A stretch of DNA of 21,419 nucleotides, taken from contig MGSU01000015.1 in the NCBI GenBank assembly GCA_001799195.1, positions 1 to 21,419 of the forward strand. Direction: 5' to 3'. Of the stretch, positions 9,095 through 17,640 are shown one piece after another (positions within the stretch are counted from its first letter, which is position 1; each line of letters begins with the position of its first letter). The position numbers and the translations under genes are program-made. This stretch comes from Deltaproteobacteria bacterium RIFOXYA12_FULL_61_11 (GTDB lineage Bacteria; Bdellovibrionota_F; JAHFAK01; YA12-FULL-61-11). A model generated the notes under the pieces. It had not been told where the DNA came from, made no database searches, and worked only from the letters and a program-made list of their open reading frames with translations.

Positions 9095-9430
9095 ATGCAT
9101 GCCGCTTCCCGTTATCTGTTCTGCTCAGGGGTTCGCGATACCGAGGGGCGACTGTATCTCACCGAGCGCGAACCCTATGGTTTTCACGAACACCACGACA
9201 CCCGCATCCACACCGTGGTCTTGGGCGATACCCTGTGGAGCCTGGCCGGCCGCTATTTTGCGCCCCTGCCGCGGGCCTGCGGCTTCTGGTGGGTGCTGGC
9301 TGACTTTCAAAAAGATCCGATCATCGATCCGACCCTCGACCTCACCATAGGACGCCAGATGTTCATTCCTTCCCTGCGCGTGCTGACCGACGTGATCCTG
9401 GGCGAAGCAAGAAGACGGGAGGTTGGATGA
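9095..9430 (+). CDS. LysM-domain tail protein (P2 gpX / gp53-like)
   Basis: The 111-aa product carries a LysM-like fold at about residues 37-95: IHTVVLGDTLWSLAGRYF...FWWVLADFQ...DPTLDLTIGRQMFIPS, the pattern of peptidoglycan-binding or hub-clamping modules in contractile baseplates. The start at 9095 is chosen because GAGG (9084-9087) precedes it by 7 nt; an upstream TTG extension would overlap the previous gene. Its stop overlaps the hub start (ATGA at 9427). In many clusters it is fused to the CIS_tube domain; here it is split off. Confidence 0.82.
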   Translation: MHAASRYLFCSGVRDTEGRLYLTEREPYGFHEHHDTRIHTVVLGDTLWSLAGRYFAPLPRACGFWWVLADFQKDPIIDPTLDLTIGRQMFIPSLRVLTDVILGEARRREVG

Positions 9431-10629
9431 CGATCATCGATCGCAGGGCTCCGGGGGTGCGGATTAGCGTGCTGCCAAGCGAACGCTCCAGCGCTGGCGA
9501 ACCTCTCGATCTTCAGAACCGCATCCTCTCCTTCACCTACGAGGACAGCGAACAGAAAGCCGACCGGATGATCGTGCAGCTCGACAACCAGGACCTGTCG
9601 CTCTTCTCGCGAGCGGAGCTCATGGGTGGCGCCCTGCTCGAGGTCTCGTGGGGCTATCCCGGCGCCATGGCCCCGCCCCGGCGGGTTGTTATCAAGAAAT
9701 TTCGGGGTTTCACCACCCTCAACCTCGAGGGTCTGGCCCTTGCGGTGCTGCTTCGTCGCGAAGCCAAGACCCGGCAGTGGGAACACACCACCCGCTCCGA
9801 GGTGGTCCGCAGCATTGCCGCCGAATACGGCTACAGCGGCCCCTTTCTCGAGCTCGAGGACACGGCCGAGGTGTTGGACCTGCAGCAGACCGCCGAAAGC
9901 GATGCCCACTTCCTTCGGCGTCTGGCCGTCAAAGAGGGGTTTCTCTTCTACATCGACGACAGCGGCCTGCATTTCCACCCACGGCGACAGTACCAGGCCC
10001 CTCAGCATGTGTTCGTCTGGTACGCCGGTCAGGCCAAGGTCCTTTCGGTGAGCGTGGAGTCCGACCTTCTGCAGCGTGCTGGCAAGGTTGTGGTCAAAGG
10101 CCGAAACCCTTTGACCCGTACCACCATCGTCGCCTCGGCCTCCTCGGCCACAACGGCGCGCACCACGCTTGGCGAAACCCTCGAGGTGGTCGATCCCGAA
10201 ACCGGGAAAACCTCGCTGCAGCAACGCAATGCCACGGCGATCGTGCGCCCCAGCGCCGGTTCCCGAGAACAATCCATCCAACAAGAAGCCGACACGAGGT
10301 TTCGCACCGTCGAACGCACGACGATCAAGCTCTCGATGCAGGTCGTCGGCGATCCGACGCTCAGGGCCAAAAGCCTGGTCGAGGTGCGCGGCATCTCGCC
10401 GCTGCTCTCTGGCCTCTATTATGTCACCGAGGTCAAACACCAGATTTCTGGTGCGGGGTACGTGTGTGACCTGGCTCTCACCAGGGACGGTCTTGGAACG
10501 CAGCCGACCAGCAACGTCGCGCCCCAGGGGGGACAGCGTAACCGCAGCGTGCCGGTTGCCAGCCAAGTCCGGGAGGTCGAGATAGTCGATCCGGAAACCG
10601 GAACCACCAAGCTCGAGTACAGGAACTAG
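9427..10629 (+). CDS. Baseplate hub protein (P2 gpD / T4 gp27 / VgrG N-terminal-like)
   Basis: This 400-aa late-control-D-type protein forms the trimeric hub between tube and spike. Recognisable elements are [22 protein letters not shown] (33-54), a W-G-Y-P segment, [12 protein letters not shown] (125-136), the signature [34 protein letters not shown] (150-183), and a C-terminal domain ending with [27 protein letters not shown] (329-355). The motif [16 protein letters not shown] at 253-268 reappears as [16 protein letters not shown] at the extreme C-terminus (385-400). The start is supported by GGGAGG 4 nt upstream. The LysM gene lies before it and the spike after it. Confidence 0.9.
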   Translation: MTIIDRRAPGVRISVLPSERSSAGEPLDLQNRILSFTYEDSEQKADRMIVQLDNQDLSLFSRAELMGGALLEVSWGYPGAMAPPRRVVIKKFRGFTTLNLEGLALAVLLRREAKTRQWEHTTRSEVVRSIAAEYGYSGPFLELEDTAEVLDLQQTAESDAHFLRRLAVKEGFLFYIDDSGLHFHPRRQYQAPQHVFVWYAGQAKVLSVSVESDLLQRAGKVVVKGRNPLTRTTIVASASSATTARTTLGETLEVVDPETGKTSLQQRNATAIVRPSAGSREQSIQQEADTRFRTVERTTIKLSMQVVGDPTLRAKSLVEVRGISPLLSGLYYVTEVKHQISGAGYVCDLALTRDGLGTQPTSNVAPQGGQRNRSVPVASQVREVEIVDPETGTTKLEYRN

Positions 10630-10630
10630 C

Positions 10631-11209
10631 ATGCTCGACGATTCTTTGGAAATCGCCCGTCACACCTCGCCTTTCTTCGGTTTGTACGTGGGCCACGTCA
10701 CCCACAGGAACGATCCGGAAACCCTCGGCCGCGTGCGGGTCTGCATTCCCGGTCTGGTCGAGCCGTACGGACCCTGGGCCTGGCCTCTCGGCACCGTGGG
10801 CGGTGGGTCCAAGAATTATGGCTTCTTCGCCGTGCCCGAGCTCGGGGCCGAGGTCGCGATCTTGTTCAACCAGGGCGACGTGGACGAGCCCTATTACCTC
10901 TGTACTCACTGGGGTAAGCCGGACGGCCAAAGCGAAGTCCCCGAAGAGGCCCAACAAGACCCTCCGGACAACCGGGTTTTCGCCACCGAAACCTTTCGGA
11001 TAGAATTTGACGAAAGCCAGGGCAATCGCAAGCTCAAGCTGACCAACCGCAAGACTGGCGATTTCCTGCTCTTCGACGCTGAAGAGAATACCATCACGTT
11101 GCAGGGTACCACCGCCATCACCATCAAAGCCGTGGGAGCGATAAGCCTGGAGGCCGCCCAGGTGACGATCGCTGGACGGGTCGTTCGCCCGGTGGCTGAA
11201 CCGATATGA
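10631..11209 (+). CDS. Baseplate spike protein (gpV / gp5 OB-fold family)
   Basis: The 192-aa product has the OB-fold of the phage baseplate V / gp5 family: [76 protein letters not shown]. It is followed by a short beta-helix-like C-terminus ([61 protein letters not shown]), as in VgrG/Afp8 spikes. It forms the membrane-piercing tip capped onto the hub. It starts 1 nt after the hub stop, with AGGA upstream. No lysozyme domain is present. Confidence 0.9.
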   Translation: MLDDSLEIARHTSPFFGLYVGHVTHRNDPETLGRVRVCIPGLVEPYGPWAWPLGTVGGGSKNYGFFAVPELGAEVAILFNQGDVDEPYYLCTHWGKPDGQSEVPEEAQQDPPDNRVFATETFRIEFDESQGNRKLKLTNRKTGDFLLFDAEENTITLQGTTAITIKAVGAISLEAAQVTIAGRVVRPVAEPI

Positions 11210-11215
11210 AAGAGG

Positions 11216-11605
11216 TTAGGTATGAGCAGCGATACGGCGCAACATCCCGACAACCTCAGCTTTGCTGGTTCGTCCTTCAGCAACTGAAATGGTCAAGTCA
11301 TAGAGTTGTTGGGAATTATGTTCCATGACAATGCCGTTGAGCTCGAGGAAAACGAGGGCTGCGAGCAAACCTGTCCGTTTGTTGCCATCGACAAAGGGAT
11401 GATTGCACACCAGATGGAAGAGGTAGGCGGCTGCTTGTTCAAACAGATCGTCATGGACCAGGTTTCCGCTAAAGGTCGCTTGTGGCTGAGCTACGGCAGA
11501 CTCGAGCAATCCACGATCACGCAACCCCGCAGCGCCACCAAAGCGGGAAAGCTGCATTGCGTGAAGCTCGAGGACATCGTCGACTGTGAGAAACTCGGGG
11601 TTCAT
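11216..11605 (-). CDS. doc: Doc-type (Fic family) toxin of a toxin-antitoxin pair
   Basis: The 129-aa death-on-curing toxin carries the signature HPFVDGNKRT at residues 69-78, matching the Doc HxFx[D/N]xNKR active site. The rest (FLTVDDVLELHAMQLSRFGGAAGLRDRGLLESAVAQPQATF, then FEQAAAYLFHLVCNHPF) is also typical. Characterised Doc proteins phosphorylate EF-Tu and stop translation. The gene is on the - strand, follows the antitoxin with an ATGA overlap, and fills the gap between the spike and the next + strand tail gene, ending 6 nt from the spike stop. Confidence 0.92.
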   Translation of the reverse strand: MNPEFLTVDDVLELHAMQLSRFGGAAGLRDRGLLESAVAQPQATFSGNLVHDDLFEQAAAYLFHLVCNHPFVDGNKRTGLLAALVFLELNGIVMEHNSQQLYDLTISVAEGRTSKAEVVGMLRRIAAHT

Positions 11606-11826
11606 TCAGCCAGTTTACGAAAGGTGTTGTCGTGTTGGTCCATGAGACGACCGGCAGCTTGCTGTACCCGTGCCCAATGCACTTCTCGGACAGGCCGAAC
11701 GATCAGTGCCTCCCCATCTGTGCTGATCTCGAGTTTGGTGTTTTTGTCGATGTTCAACAGGTCGAGGATGGGACGCTCGATGATGAGCCCCAGGCTATTC
11801 CCGATGGTGGTGAGGGTTTTGACCAT
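11602..11826 (-). CDS. AbrB/MazE-type antitoxin
   Basis: The 74-aa product has an N-terminal swapped-hairpin AbrB/MazE DNA-binding domain (MVKTLTTIGNSLGLIIERPILDLLNIDKNTKLEISTDGEALIVRPV, residues 1-46). The short C-terminus (WARVQQAAGRLMDQHDNTFRKLAE) would be the toxin-wrapping part. A Phd-type antitoxin would be the textbook Doc partner; here it is AbrB-like. The start is the ATG at 11826, where the AbrB fold begins; the longer open frame further upstream is antisense to a tail gene. No strong Shine-Dalgarno is seen. A promoter and a palindromic operator lie immediately upstream. Confidence 0.88.
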   Translation of the reverse strand: MVKTLTTIGNSLGLIIERPILDLLNIDKNTKLEISTDGEALIVRPVREVHWARVQQAAGRLMDQHDNTFRKLAE

Positions 11827-11847
11827 GATTGGTTGTCCATATAAACA

Positions 11848-11889
11848 TTGTTCTAACGATAGTATAACAAACCATCGACTTTCCAGCAA
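11848..11889 (-). promoter_or_regulatory. Toxin-antitoxin promoter with palindromic operator
   Basis: On the - strand, -35 TTGCTG (11889-11884), a 17-nt spacer and -10 TATACT (11866-11861) form a good sigma70 promoter, with a TGT extension before the -10. Overlapping the -10 is an imperfect 23-bp palindrome, TTGTTNTA-N7-TANAACAA (11848-11870), suitable for autorepression by the AbrB-type antitoxin. The -35 overlaps the Shine-Dalgarno (AAGGAG) of the divergent + strand gene at 11899. Confidence 0.7.
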
Positions 11890-11898
11890 GGAGAAGGC

Positions 11899-12573
11899 AT
11901 GACTCTGCCGATCTGCTTGGAAATCCCCACACTTCCCGAGGCCTTCAACCTCACCTTGCCCGGCGGAGTACAGCTCGAGCACCTCAATCTCATGGAGGTC
12001 ATTCAGCCTGCGCTGACGCCGCTGATGCCGCTCTTTGACCTGGTCGACACCGTGGTCGCGGTGTTCAACTGTATCAAGGCCATTCCCGACACCCTCGGCC
12101 CGCCGCCGGACCCCTCGGCACTCATCGCCTGTCTGCCCGACCTCAGCGAAAAAATCGCTAAACTTTTGAAACTCATTCCCCAGCTCTCGCTGCCCCTGAC
12201 CATCCTCGGCCTGATCGACTTGGTGCTCGATACCTTGATCCGTGCACGCAGCGAGCTGCTGCACCTGCAACAACAACTGGTCCAGCTCACCGGCGCGATC
12301 GACCGGGCCACGGAGCTCGAGGATGCCGGACTTATGGCCATCGCCCAATGCGTGCAGGCCAACGTGGCCCAAGAAGCGGCGAACGTGGGCAAGAGCCTGG
12401 CCGCGCTGGGCAAGCTCATCGGCATGCTCAATCTTTTTATGCAAATGATCGGCGGACCCGAGGTTCCCGAGCTCACCAACCTGGCCGGTCGCCCGCTCGA
12501 TCAGGTGATCGAGCCGCTCGACGCGATCGTACAACAACTTCGGACCGTGCGTTCCTTGATCCCGGTGCCGTGA
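11899..12573 (+). CDS. Unknown tail-cluster protein, Leu/Pro-rich and helical
   Basis: The 224-aa product is not recognised. It is rich in Leu, Pro and Ile, with two hydrophobic amphipathic segments (about 32-60 and 92-114), a coiled-coil-like stretch (RARSELLHLQQQLVQLTGAIDRATELED, about 115-142) and a further helical region (155-187). Four Cys are scattered (6, 58, 78, 151). AAGGAG lies 6 nt before the ATG. It sits between the spike and the gp25 wedge gene; the next gene starts 2 nt after it. A baseplate adaptor or a chaperone of the hub are possibilities from position only. Confidence 0.75.
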   Translation: MTLPICLEIPTLPEAFNLTLPGGVQLEHLNLMEVIQPALTPLMPLFDLVDTVVAVFNCIKAIPDTLGPPPDPSALIACLPDLSEKIAKLLKLIPQLSLPLTILGLIDLVLDTLIRARSELLHLQQQLVQLTGAIDRATELEDAGLMAIAQCVQANVAQEAANVGKSLAALGKLIGMLNLFMQMIGGPEVPELTNLAGRPLDQVIEPLDAIVQQLRTVRSLIPVP

Positions 12574-12574
12574 G

Positions 12575-12949
12575 GTGACTTTGGACAATCGATCGATCAT
12601 CCTTCCTTTCCAACGCGACAAGAAGCGGGACTTCGCCTCCGGGGTGGGGGAGGACTTGATCGCTTCCAAGGTTCGCCAGGCGCTCTTGACCGAGGGCGCG
12701 ACGCCAAAGTCCTCGGGGGAATTACCCTGGCGGACCGAGTTCGGCTCCGGCCTGCAGCTCCTCCGTCACCTGCGCAATGAGGCCGCGCTTGCCGACCTCG
12801 CCAAAATTCATGTCCGCGACTGTCTGCAGCGCTGGGTGCCCGAGGTGGAGCTGCTTGAGGTCATTACAACCCGCGACGGCGAGACCCTGCAGCTCAAGGT
12901 GAGGTTTAGAGCGGCGGACGAGGCCACGGTGGTAAACCTACAACTCTGA
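12575..12949 (+). CDS. Baseplate wedge protein, gp25/GPW family
   Basis: The 124-aa product (GTG start) is of the T4 gp25 / P2 gpW family, a wedge subunit that anchors the sheath to the baseplate. Matching features are [35 protein letters not shown], the [18 protein letters not shown] signature (GE-P--PEFGS-L in the family; about residues 49-66) and a C-terminal beta region ([23 protein letters not shown]). A TTG at 12581 placed 5 nt after GAGG is an equally plausible start. It lies before the baseplate J gene, as usual. Confidence 0.9.
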   Translation: MTLDNRSIILPFQRDKKRDFASGVGEDLIASKVRQALLTEGATPKSSGELPWRTEFGSGLQLLRHLRNEAALADLAKIHVRDCLQRWVPEVELLEVITTRDGETLQLKVRFRAADEATVVNLQL

Positions 12950-12960
12950 AAATTTCATCG

Positions 12961-12990
12961 TCCCTTTCAACCGGCCTTCCCCCCTTTGCC
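12961..12990 (+). promoter_or_regulatory. Conserved pyrimidine-rich leader box, copy B (before baseplate J)
   Basis: Second copy of the 30-nt box: TCCCTTT at its start, CCCCTTTGCC at its end, CC and CCT in the same internal positions as at 4792 and 17582. AGGAGG (12996-13001) follows 5 nt later, and the baseplate J ATG is 20 nt downstream of the box. The gap between the gp25 stop and the box is only 11 nt. Confidence 0.7.
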
Positions 12991-13010
12991 TCTCTAGGAG
13001 GTACCTCTTC

Positions 13011-14506
<1,496 letters not shown>

Positions 14507-14510
<4 letters not shown>

Positions 14511-14597
14511 CTTTTAGCTTTTAGCTTTTAGCGAGGAGGAATAATGCCCAGAAACCACACTCTTCATTCTTGGCTAACCGCTAATCGCTAACCGCTC
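14507..14597. repeat. Heptameric inverted-repeat structure 3 (after baseplate J)
   Basis: The left arm (14507-14532) is four units of TTAGCTT type; the right arm (14571-14597) is four units of CGCTAAN type. The arms are only partly complementary. The loop contains GAGGAGG followed by the ATG at 14544, opening a 15-residue ORF (14544-14591). Its TAA comes from the right arm and lies 6 nt upstream of, and in frame with, the ATG of the next gene (14598). The plan is the same as at 8521-8635. Confidence 0.85.
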
Positions 14598-15146
14598 ATG
14601 ACTCTTCTTAACCCGAGCTTCGAGGACGCGGGTGCAGCGCCGGGGCAAGCTGCACACTGGACCCTTATCACCTCGGTCGCCGCGGAACGGCTTGCCGGCT
14701 TCGGCCCCGACCCGCACCGCGCCTGGGAGGATTTTGAACGCTGGTCCGAGCTTGTCCTGTCGCTCGGCCAGGGTGACGTGGCGCTCGCCTTCTTCGACCC
14801 GCTTGCCGAGGGCTTTGAGGACTTTGAAGATGGCTGGGACAACGACCTCTACTTGATCGAGCTGCCAAGCGGACACGTCATCGCCGCGCCTTTCGGCGGC
14901 GGCGCGGTCGAGGACCTGGAGGAGGGCTGGGACAACGTGCCCTACGCGCGAGCCTGGGAGGAGGTCGCGGGCGTGACCGGCATCTTCGACGGCGAGCCGG
15001 TGGAGGACTTCAACGAACAGTGGCACGGCAACGAGTCCTTCCTCTGGGAGTGGGAGATGGCCGTTGGCGTCATCGCGGCGTTCGACGGCGCCACGCAGAA
15101 CTTCGAAGATTTCGAGAACGGCTGGACCGCAGCCACAACGATCTGA
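14598..15146 (+). CDS. Acidic tail-periphery protein with about 31-residue repeats
   Basis: The 182-aa, very acidic and Trp-rich product is not recognised as a named family. The N-terminus (LNPSFEDAG...AAHWTLITSVAAERLAGFG) resembles the edge of a carbohydrate-binding-like beta-sandwich. Then the motif E-D-[FL]-x-x-x-W repeats: EDFERW (44-49), EDFEDGW (74-80), EDLEEGW (105-111), EDFNEQW (136-142), EDFENGW (170-176), spaced 30-34 residues apart, most units followed by aromatic residues and a short beta strand ending FDG or FDP. The start is directly after the heptamer repeat with no Shine-Dalgarno. It lies between baseplate J and tail protein I, so it is probably a baseplate-edge or fiber-attachment part. 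Confidence 0.75.
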   Translation: MTLLNPSFEDAGAAPGQAAHWTLITSVAAERLAGFGPDPHRAWEDFERWSELVLSLGQGDVALAFFDPLAEGFEDFEDGWDNDLYLIELPSGHVIAAPFGGGAVEDLEEGWDNVPYARAWEEVAGVTGIFDGEPVEDFNEQWHGNESFLWEWEMAVGVIAAFDGATQNFEDFENGWTAATTI

Positions 15147-15153
15147 GGAGTAT

Positions 15154-15846
15154 ATGGCAAGCACTGACTGGACCTATCTCAACAACGGACTCGACCTCGC
15201 CACCGTGGACCGCGGCGTCACCGCTGGCATCGCGCGACCACCGGGCGGCGGCAATTTCCTCTTCGCCTTCAACTCCCTTGCTGCTGTGCAGGGCGCGGTC
15301 GCGCTCTTCGCCAACCTCGTCGACTTCGCCCCCATGGCCAAGGGAGGCTCGATCCGGGGCTGTATCCAACGCGGTCCGAGCGGCGGTCCAACCGGCTTCT
15401 CGCCGTTCCTGTACCTCTGTTGCCAGGGTACTTCGGTCAACGATTATGCCTACCTGCTCGGCCTCTCCGACGAAGACCCCCATCGGATCATCTTGCGCAA
15501 GGGGCTGGTGCAGAGCGGCCTGACGACCCAAAGCCCCGGCACCCTCCTGGCATCGAGCGAAAGCTTTCTGCTCGGCACCTGGCTGCACCTGCGACTCGAC
15601 GTGATCGTCAATCTCAATGGCGACGTGGTGCTCGAGGCGTGGTGGAACAATCTCGACCTCCACCCGCTCGGCACCGCGCCCTCCTGGCAATCGATCGCGG
15701 GGATGCCCCAGTTCCTCGACGACCATCTCGGCATCAACAGCGGCTCACAGCCGCTCACCTCAGGGCGCGGCGGCTTCGGCATCATGGTCAAGGACGCCAC
15801 GCGCCGCTGCTTCTTCGATCATATCGAGCTGCTGAGGCAGATCTGA
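15154..15846 (+). CDS. Putative lectin-like (LamG/concanavalin-fold) tail protein
   Basis: The 230-aa product (MASTDWTYLNNGLDLATVDRGVTAGIARPPGGG...) starts at 15154, with GAGGAG 4 nt upstream. The alternation of beta strands with W and G, and segments such as ESFLLGTWLHLRLDVIVNLNGDVVLEAWWNNLD (about 137-169) and GRGGFGIMVKDATRRCFFDHIELLRQ (about 204-229), are typical of a jelly-roll domain measuring a coated surface. I infer a carbohydrate-binding or receptor role. The stop overlaps the next ATG (TGATG). It is one of three small genes inserted between J and I. Confidence 0.6.
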   Translation: MASTDWTYLNNGLDLATVDRGVTAGIARPPGGGNFLFAFNSLAAVQGAVALFANLVDFAPMAKGGSIRGCIQRGPSGGPTGFSPFLYLCCQGTSVNDYAYLLGLSDEDPHRIILRKGLVQSGLTTQSPGTLLASSESFLLGTWLHLRLDVIVNLNGDVVLEAWWNNLDLHPLGTAPSWQSIAGMPQFLDDHLGINSGSQPLTSGRGGFGIMVKDATRRCFFDHIELLRQI

Positions 15847-16241
15847 TGGAGCTCGACGCCTTCACGAGCCGCCTCGGCCTGGGCCAGGGACGGATTGTTT
15901 CCGCGAACGCGACCCCGGGCTCCGGCGATCATGTGTTCGTGCTCGGTGAGGACGATCCTGGCAGGTTCTTCGAACTCGCTCCGGGTGACCACGCGGAGGT
16001 CGTGCAGGACACCGAGCTCACCGACACAACCCTCGTCCGCGCCCACCTCCGACTGCACGTGCCCTCAAGCCTCCCGGGGATACTTGTTTGGGAAGTGTCG
16101 ATCATCGTGGACGGGGGGAAAGCGGCCCGCGCCACCTGCCGCGCCGGGCGGAAGCGTCTGCTGACCGACCTCGCCGCCAACGTCTCCAAGCTCACCGGCC
16201 TGCATAGGGTCGGCGTACGCCTCGAGCTCCTGGAGGGGTAA
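15846..16241 (+). CDS. Small beta-rich tail protein, unknown
   Basis: The 131-aa product (MELDAFTSRLGLGQGRIVSANATPGSGDHVFVLGEDDPGRFFELAPGDHAEVVQDTELTDTTLVRAHLRLHVP...) is not recognised. It is predicted beta-rich (alternating hydrophobic strands, DTTLVRAHLRLHVPSSLPGILVWEVSIIVDGG), consistent with a small sandwich domain. Its start overlaps the previous stop and its stop abuts the next start, so it is tightly coupled to the lectin-like gene and tail protein I. It probably forms part of the same peripheral structure. Confidence 0.65.
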   Translation: MELDAFTSRLGLGQGRIVSANATPGSGDHVFVLGEDDPGRFFELAPGDHAEVVQDTELTDTTLVRAHLRLHVPSSLPGILVWEVSIIVDGGKAARATCRAGRKRLLTDLAANVSKLTGLHRVGVRLELLEG

Positions 16242-17567
16242 ATGCCCACGCTCGAGCTACCTGCCCTCTACGCCGACAACATTATAACCATCGTTGCGGA
16301 CGAGCGTCTCATACTCCTCAACCGCGACCCAGGGCCGGACGAAACAGGCGTACCGCTCGACTGGCCGATCGCCCTCGAAGTGCTCGACACCGGTCCGGAC
16401 GGCGTAGACCGCGCTGCCACCCAGGTCTTCGTGGACGGCGTGCTCGCCTTCGACGGTGGGGTGGATCCCGAGCTGCAACCCGGCTATGACGGCCCTCGGG
16501 CCGAAGTCGTGCTCACCTCGGACACCCTGCGCCTCGTTCTCGATCCTATCGTGCCTTGGACGAGCGAGGCCAAGGTCGAGGTCCGGGTAATCTCCAAAAC
16601 TCTCGGCGGGGTCCACGCGCTCGACCAGATTTTTTCCTTCTTCGCCGAAGACCGCACCGGACCCAGGGTGCTGGCCGCACAAGCCAACAGTCCTACTACA
16701 GTCCTGATTGGCTTCGACGAAGAGGTCGCCGTCACAGAAAATTTCGCCTGCACCTTCACCGCCCTCGACCTTCCCGCGGTTCCCCTGCTTCCCCTTGCCG
16801 CCGAGGCCCAGAAAACTCTCGTCCGCCTCGAGCTCGCTACCGACATGACTCCCGACGTGCGTTATCGGCTCACGGTGTCCGGCGTTACTGATCTGCACGG
16901 CAATACTGTCCTGCCGCTCTCTGCCACGGCCATCTTTTCCGGCTTCCGCCCGCCCCGGCCAAGAGAACGGAACTTCGACCTCTGGTCGATGTTTCCCAAA
17001 CACCTCCGCCGAGACGACGCTACCGGCGATCTGAAAAAGTTTGCCGCGTGCCTCCAGGAAGTTGTACACTTGCTCCTCGTCGAGCTCGACCGCTTTCCAG
17101 ACCTCTACGATCTCGAACGCTCACCCGAGCCCTTTCTCGACGCCATCCTGACCGATCTTGCTGTTCCTTTTCCCTTCGAGCTCGACCTTCTTGAAAAACG
17201 CAGACTGGCCTCGGTGTTGGTCGAGATGTATTGCCAAAAGGGCACGGCCCTTGGTCTTCGCAACGCCGTCCGCTTCTTCCTCGGCCTCGAGGTGACCATT
17301 TCGTCATGTTCCCACACGCTCGTCCTGGGTGAAGCCGAACTGGACGACACCTTCGTGCTCGGCCCTTCCGACCGCTTTGCCCTCTATGCCTTCGAGGTAC
17401 AGGTCGATAGCCCCCTGTCCGCCACTCAACGCCGCCAGCTCGCGGCCATCATCGACTATCTCAGACCCGTCCATACACATGCCCTCCTGCGCGAACCCTT
17501 GCCGCCTCCGAGCTTTGTGGTCTGGGAACTCGGCGAAGGAGCGCTGGGGTCCATGCTGTTGCTCTGA
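16242..17567 (+). CDS. Tail protein I (TIGR02242-like) with N-terminal Ig-like domains
   Basis: The 441-aa product falls in two parts. Residues about 1-230 look like two bacterial Ig-like (Big_5/SbsA type) domains: [51 protein letters not shown] and [26 protein letters not shown]. Residues about 235-400 match the phage tail protein I domain: [66 protein letters not shown]...[34 protein letters not shown]. Protein I connects wedge and fiber. A GGAGGGG site precedes the start by a few nt. The fiber follows, as in P2. Confidence 0.85.
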   Translation: MPTLELPALYADNIITIVADERLILLNRDPGPDETGVPLDWPIALEVLDTGPDGVDRAATQVFVDGVLAFDGGVDPELQPGYDGPRAEVVLTSDTLRLVLDPIVPWTSEAKVEVRVISKTLGGVHALDQIFSFFAEDRTGPRVLAAQANSPTTVLIGFDEEVAVTENFACTFTALDLPAVPLLPLAAEAQKTLVRLELATDMTPDVRYRLTVSGVTDLHGNTVLPLSATAIFSGFRPPRPRERNFDLWSMFPKHLRRDDATGDLKKFAACLQEVVHLLLVELDRFPDLYDLERSPEPFLDAILTDLAVPFPFELDLLEKRRLASVLVEMYCQKGTALGLRNAVRFFLGLEVTISSCSHTLVLGEAELDDTFVLGPSDRFALYAFEVQVDSPLSATQRRQLAAIIDYLRPVHTHALLREPLPPPSFVVWELGEGALGSMLLL

Positions 17568-17581
17568 CCTTTCTTTCGACG

Positions 17582-17611
17582 TCCCTTTTCACCAACCTTT
17601 TCCCCTTTGCC
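17582..17611 (+). promoter_or_regulatory. Conserved pyrimidine-rich leader box, copy C (before fiber)
   Basis: Third copy of the 30-nt box: TCCCTTT at the start, CCT at 15-17 and CCCCTTTGCC at the end. It is followed by AGAAGGA within 12 nt. The fiber ATG is 30 nt downstream and has its own GAGG (17630-17633) at 7 nt. The box lies in a 73-nt gap, one of the few gaps in this operon. Confidence 0.7.
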
Positions 17612-17640
17612 ATTACAGAAGGACTCGTCGAGGCTCGGTC

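Noticed and set aside
9307-10632. 441-codon open frame on the - strand
   Set aside because: Antisense to the well-recognised hub gene; no domain and no ribosome site that would support it.
11222-11287. Short + strand ORF with a ribosome-like site after the spike gene
   Set aside because: It encodes about 21 residues and lies entirely over the C-terminus of Doc, so it needs no separate explanation.
11827-12669. Long upstream extension of the antitoxin frame
   Set aside because: Antisense to the gene at 11899 and gp25; the AbrB fold starts at the ATG at 11826 with a promoter just upstream.
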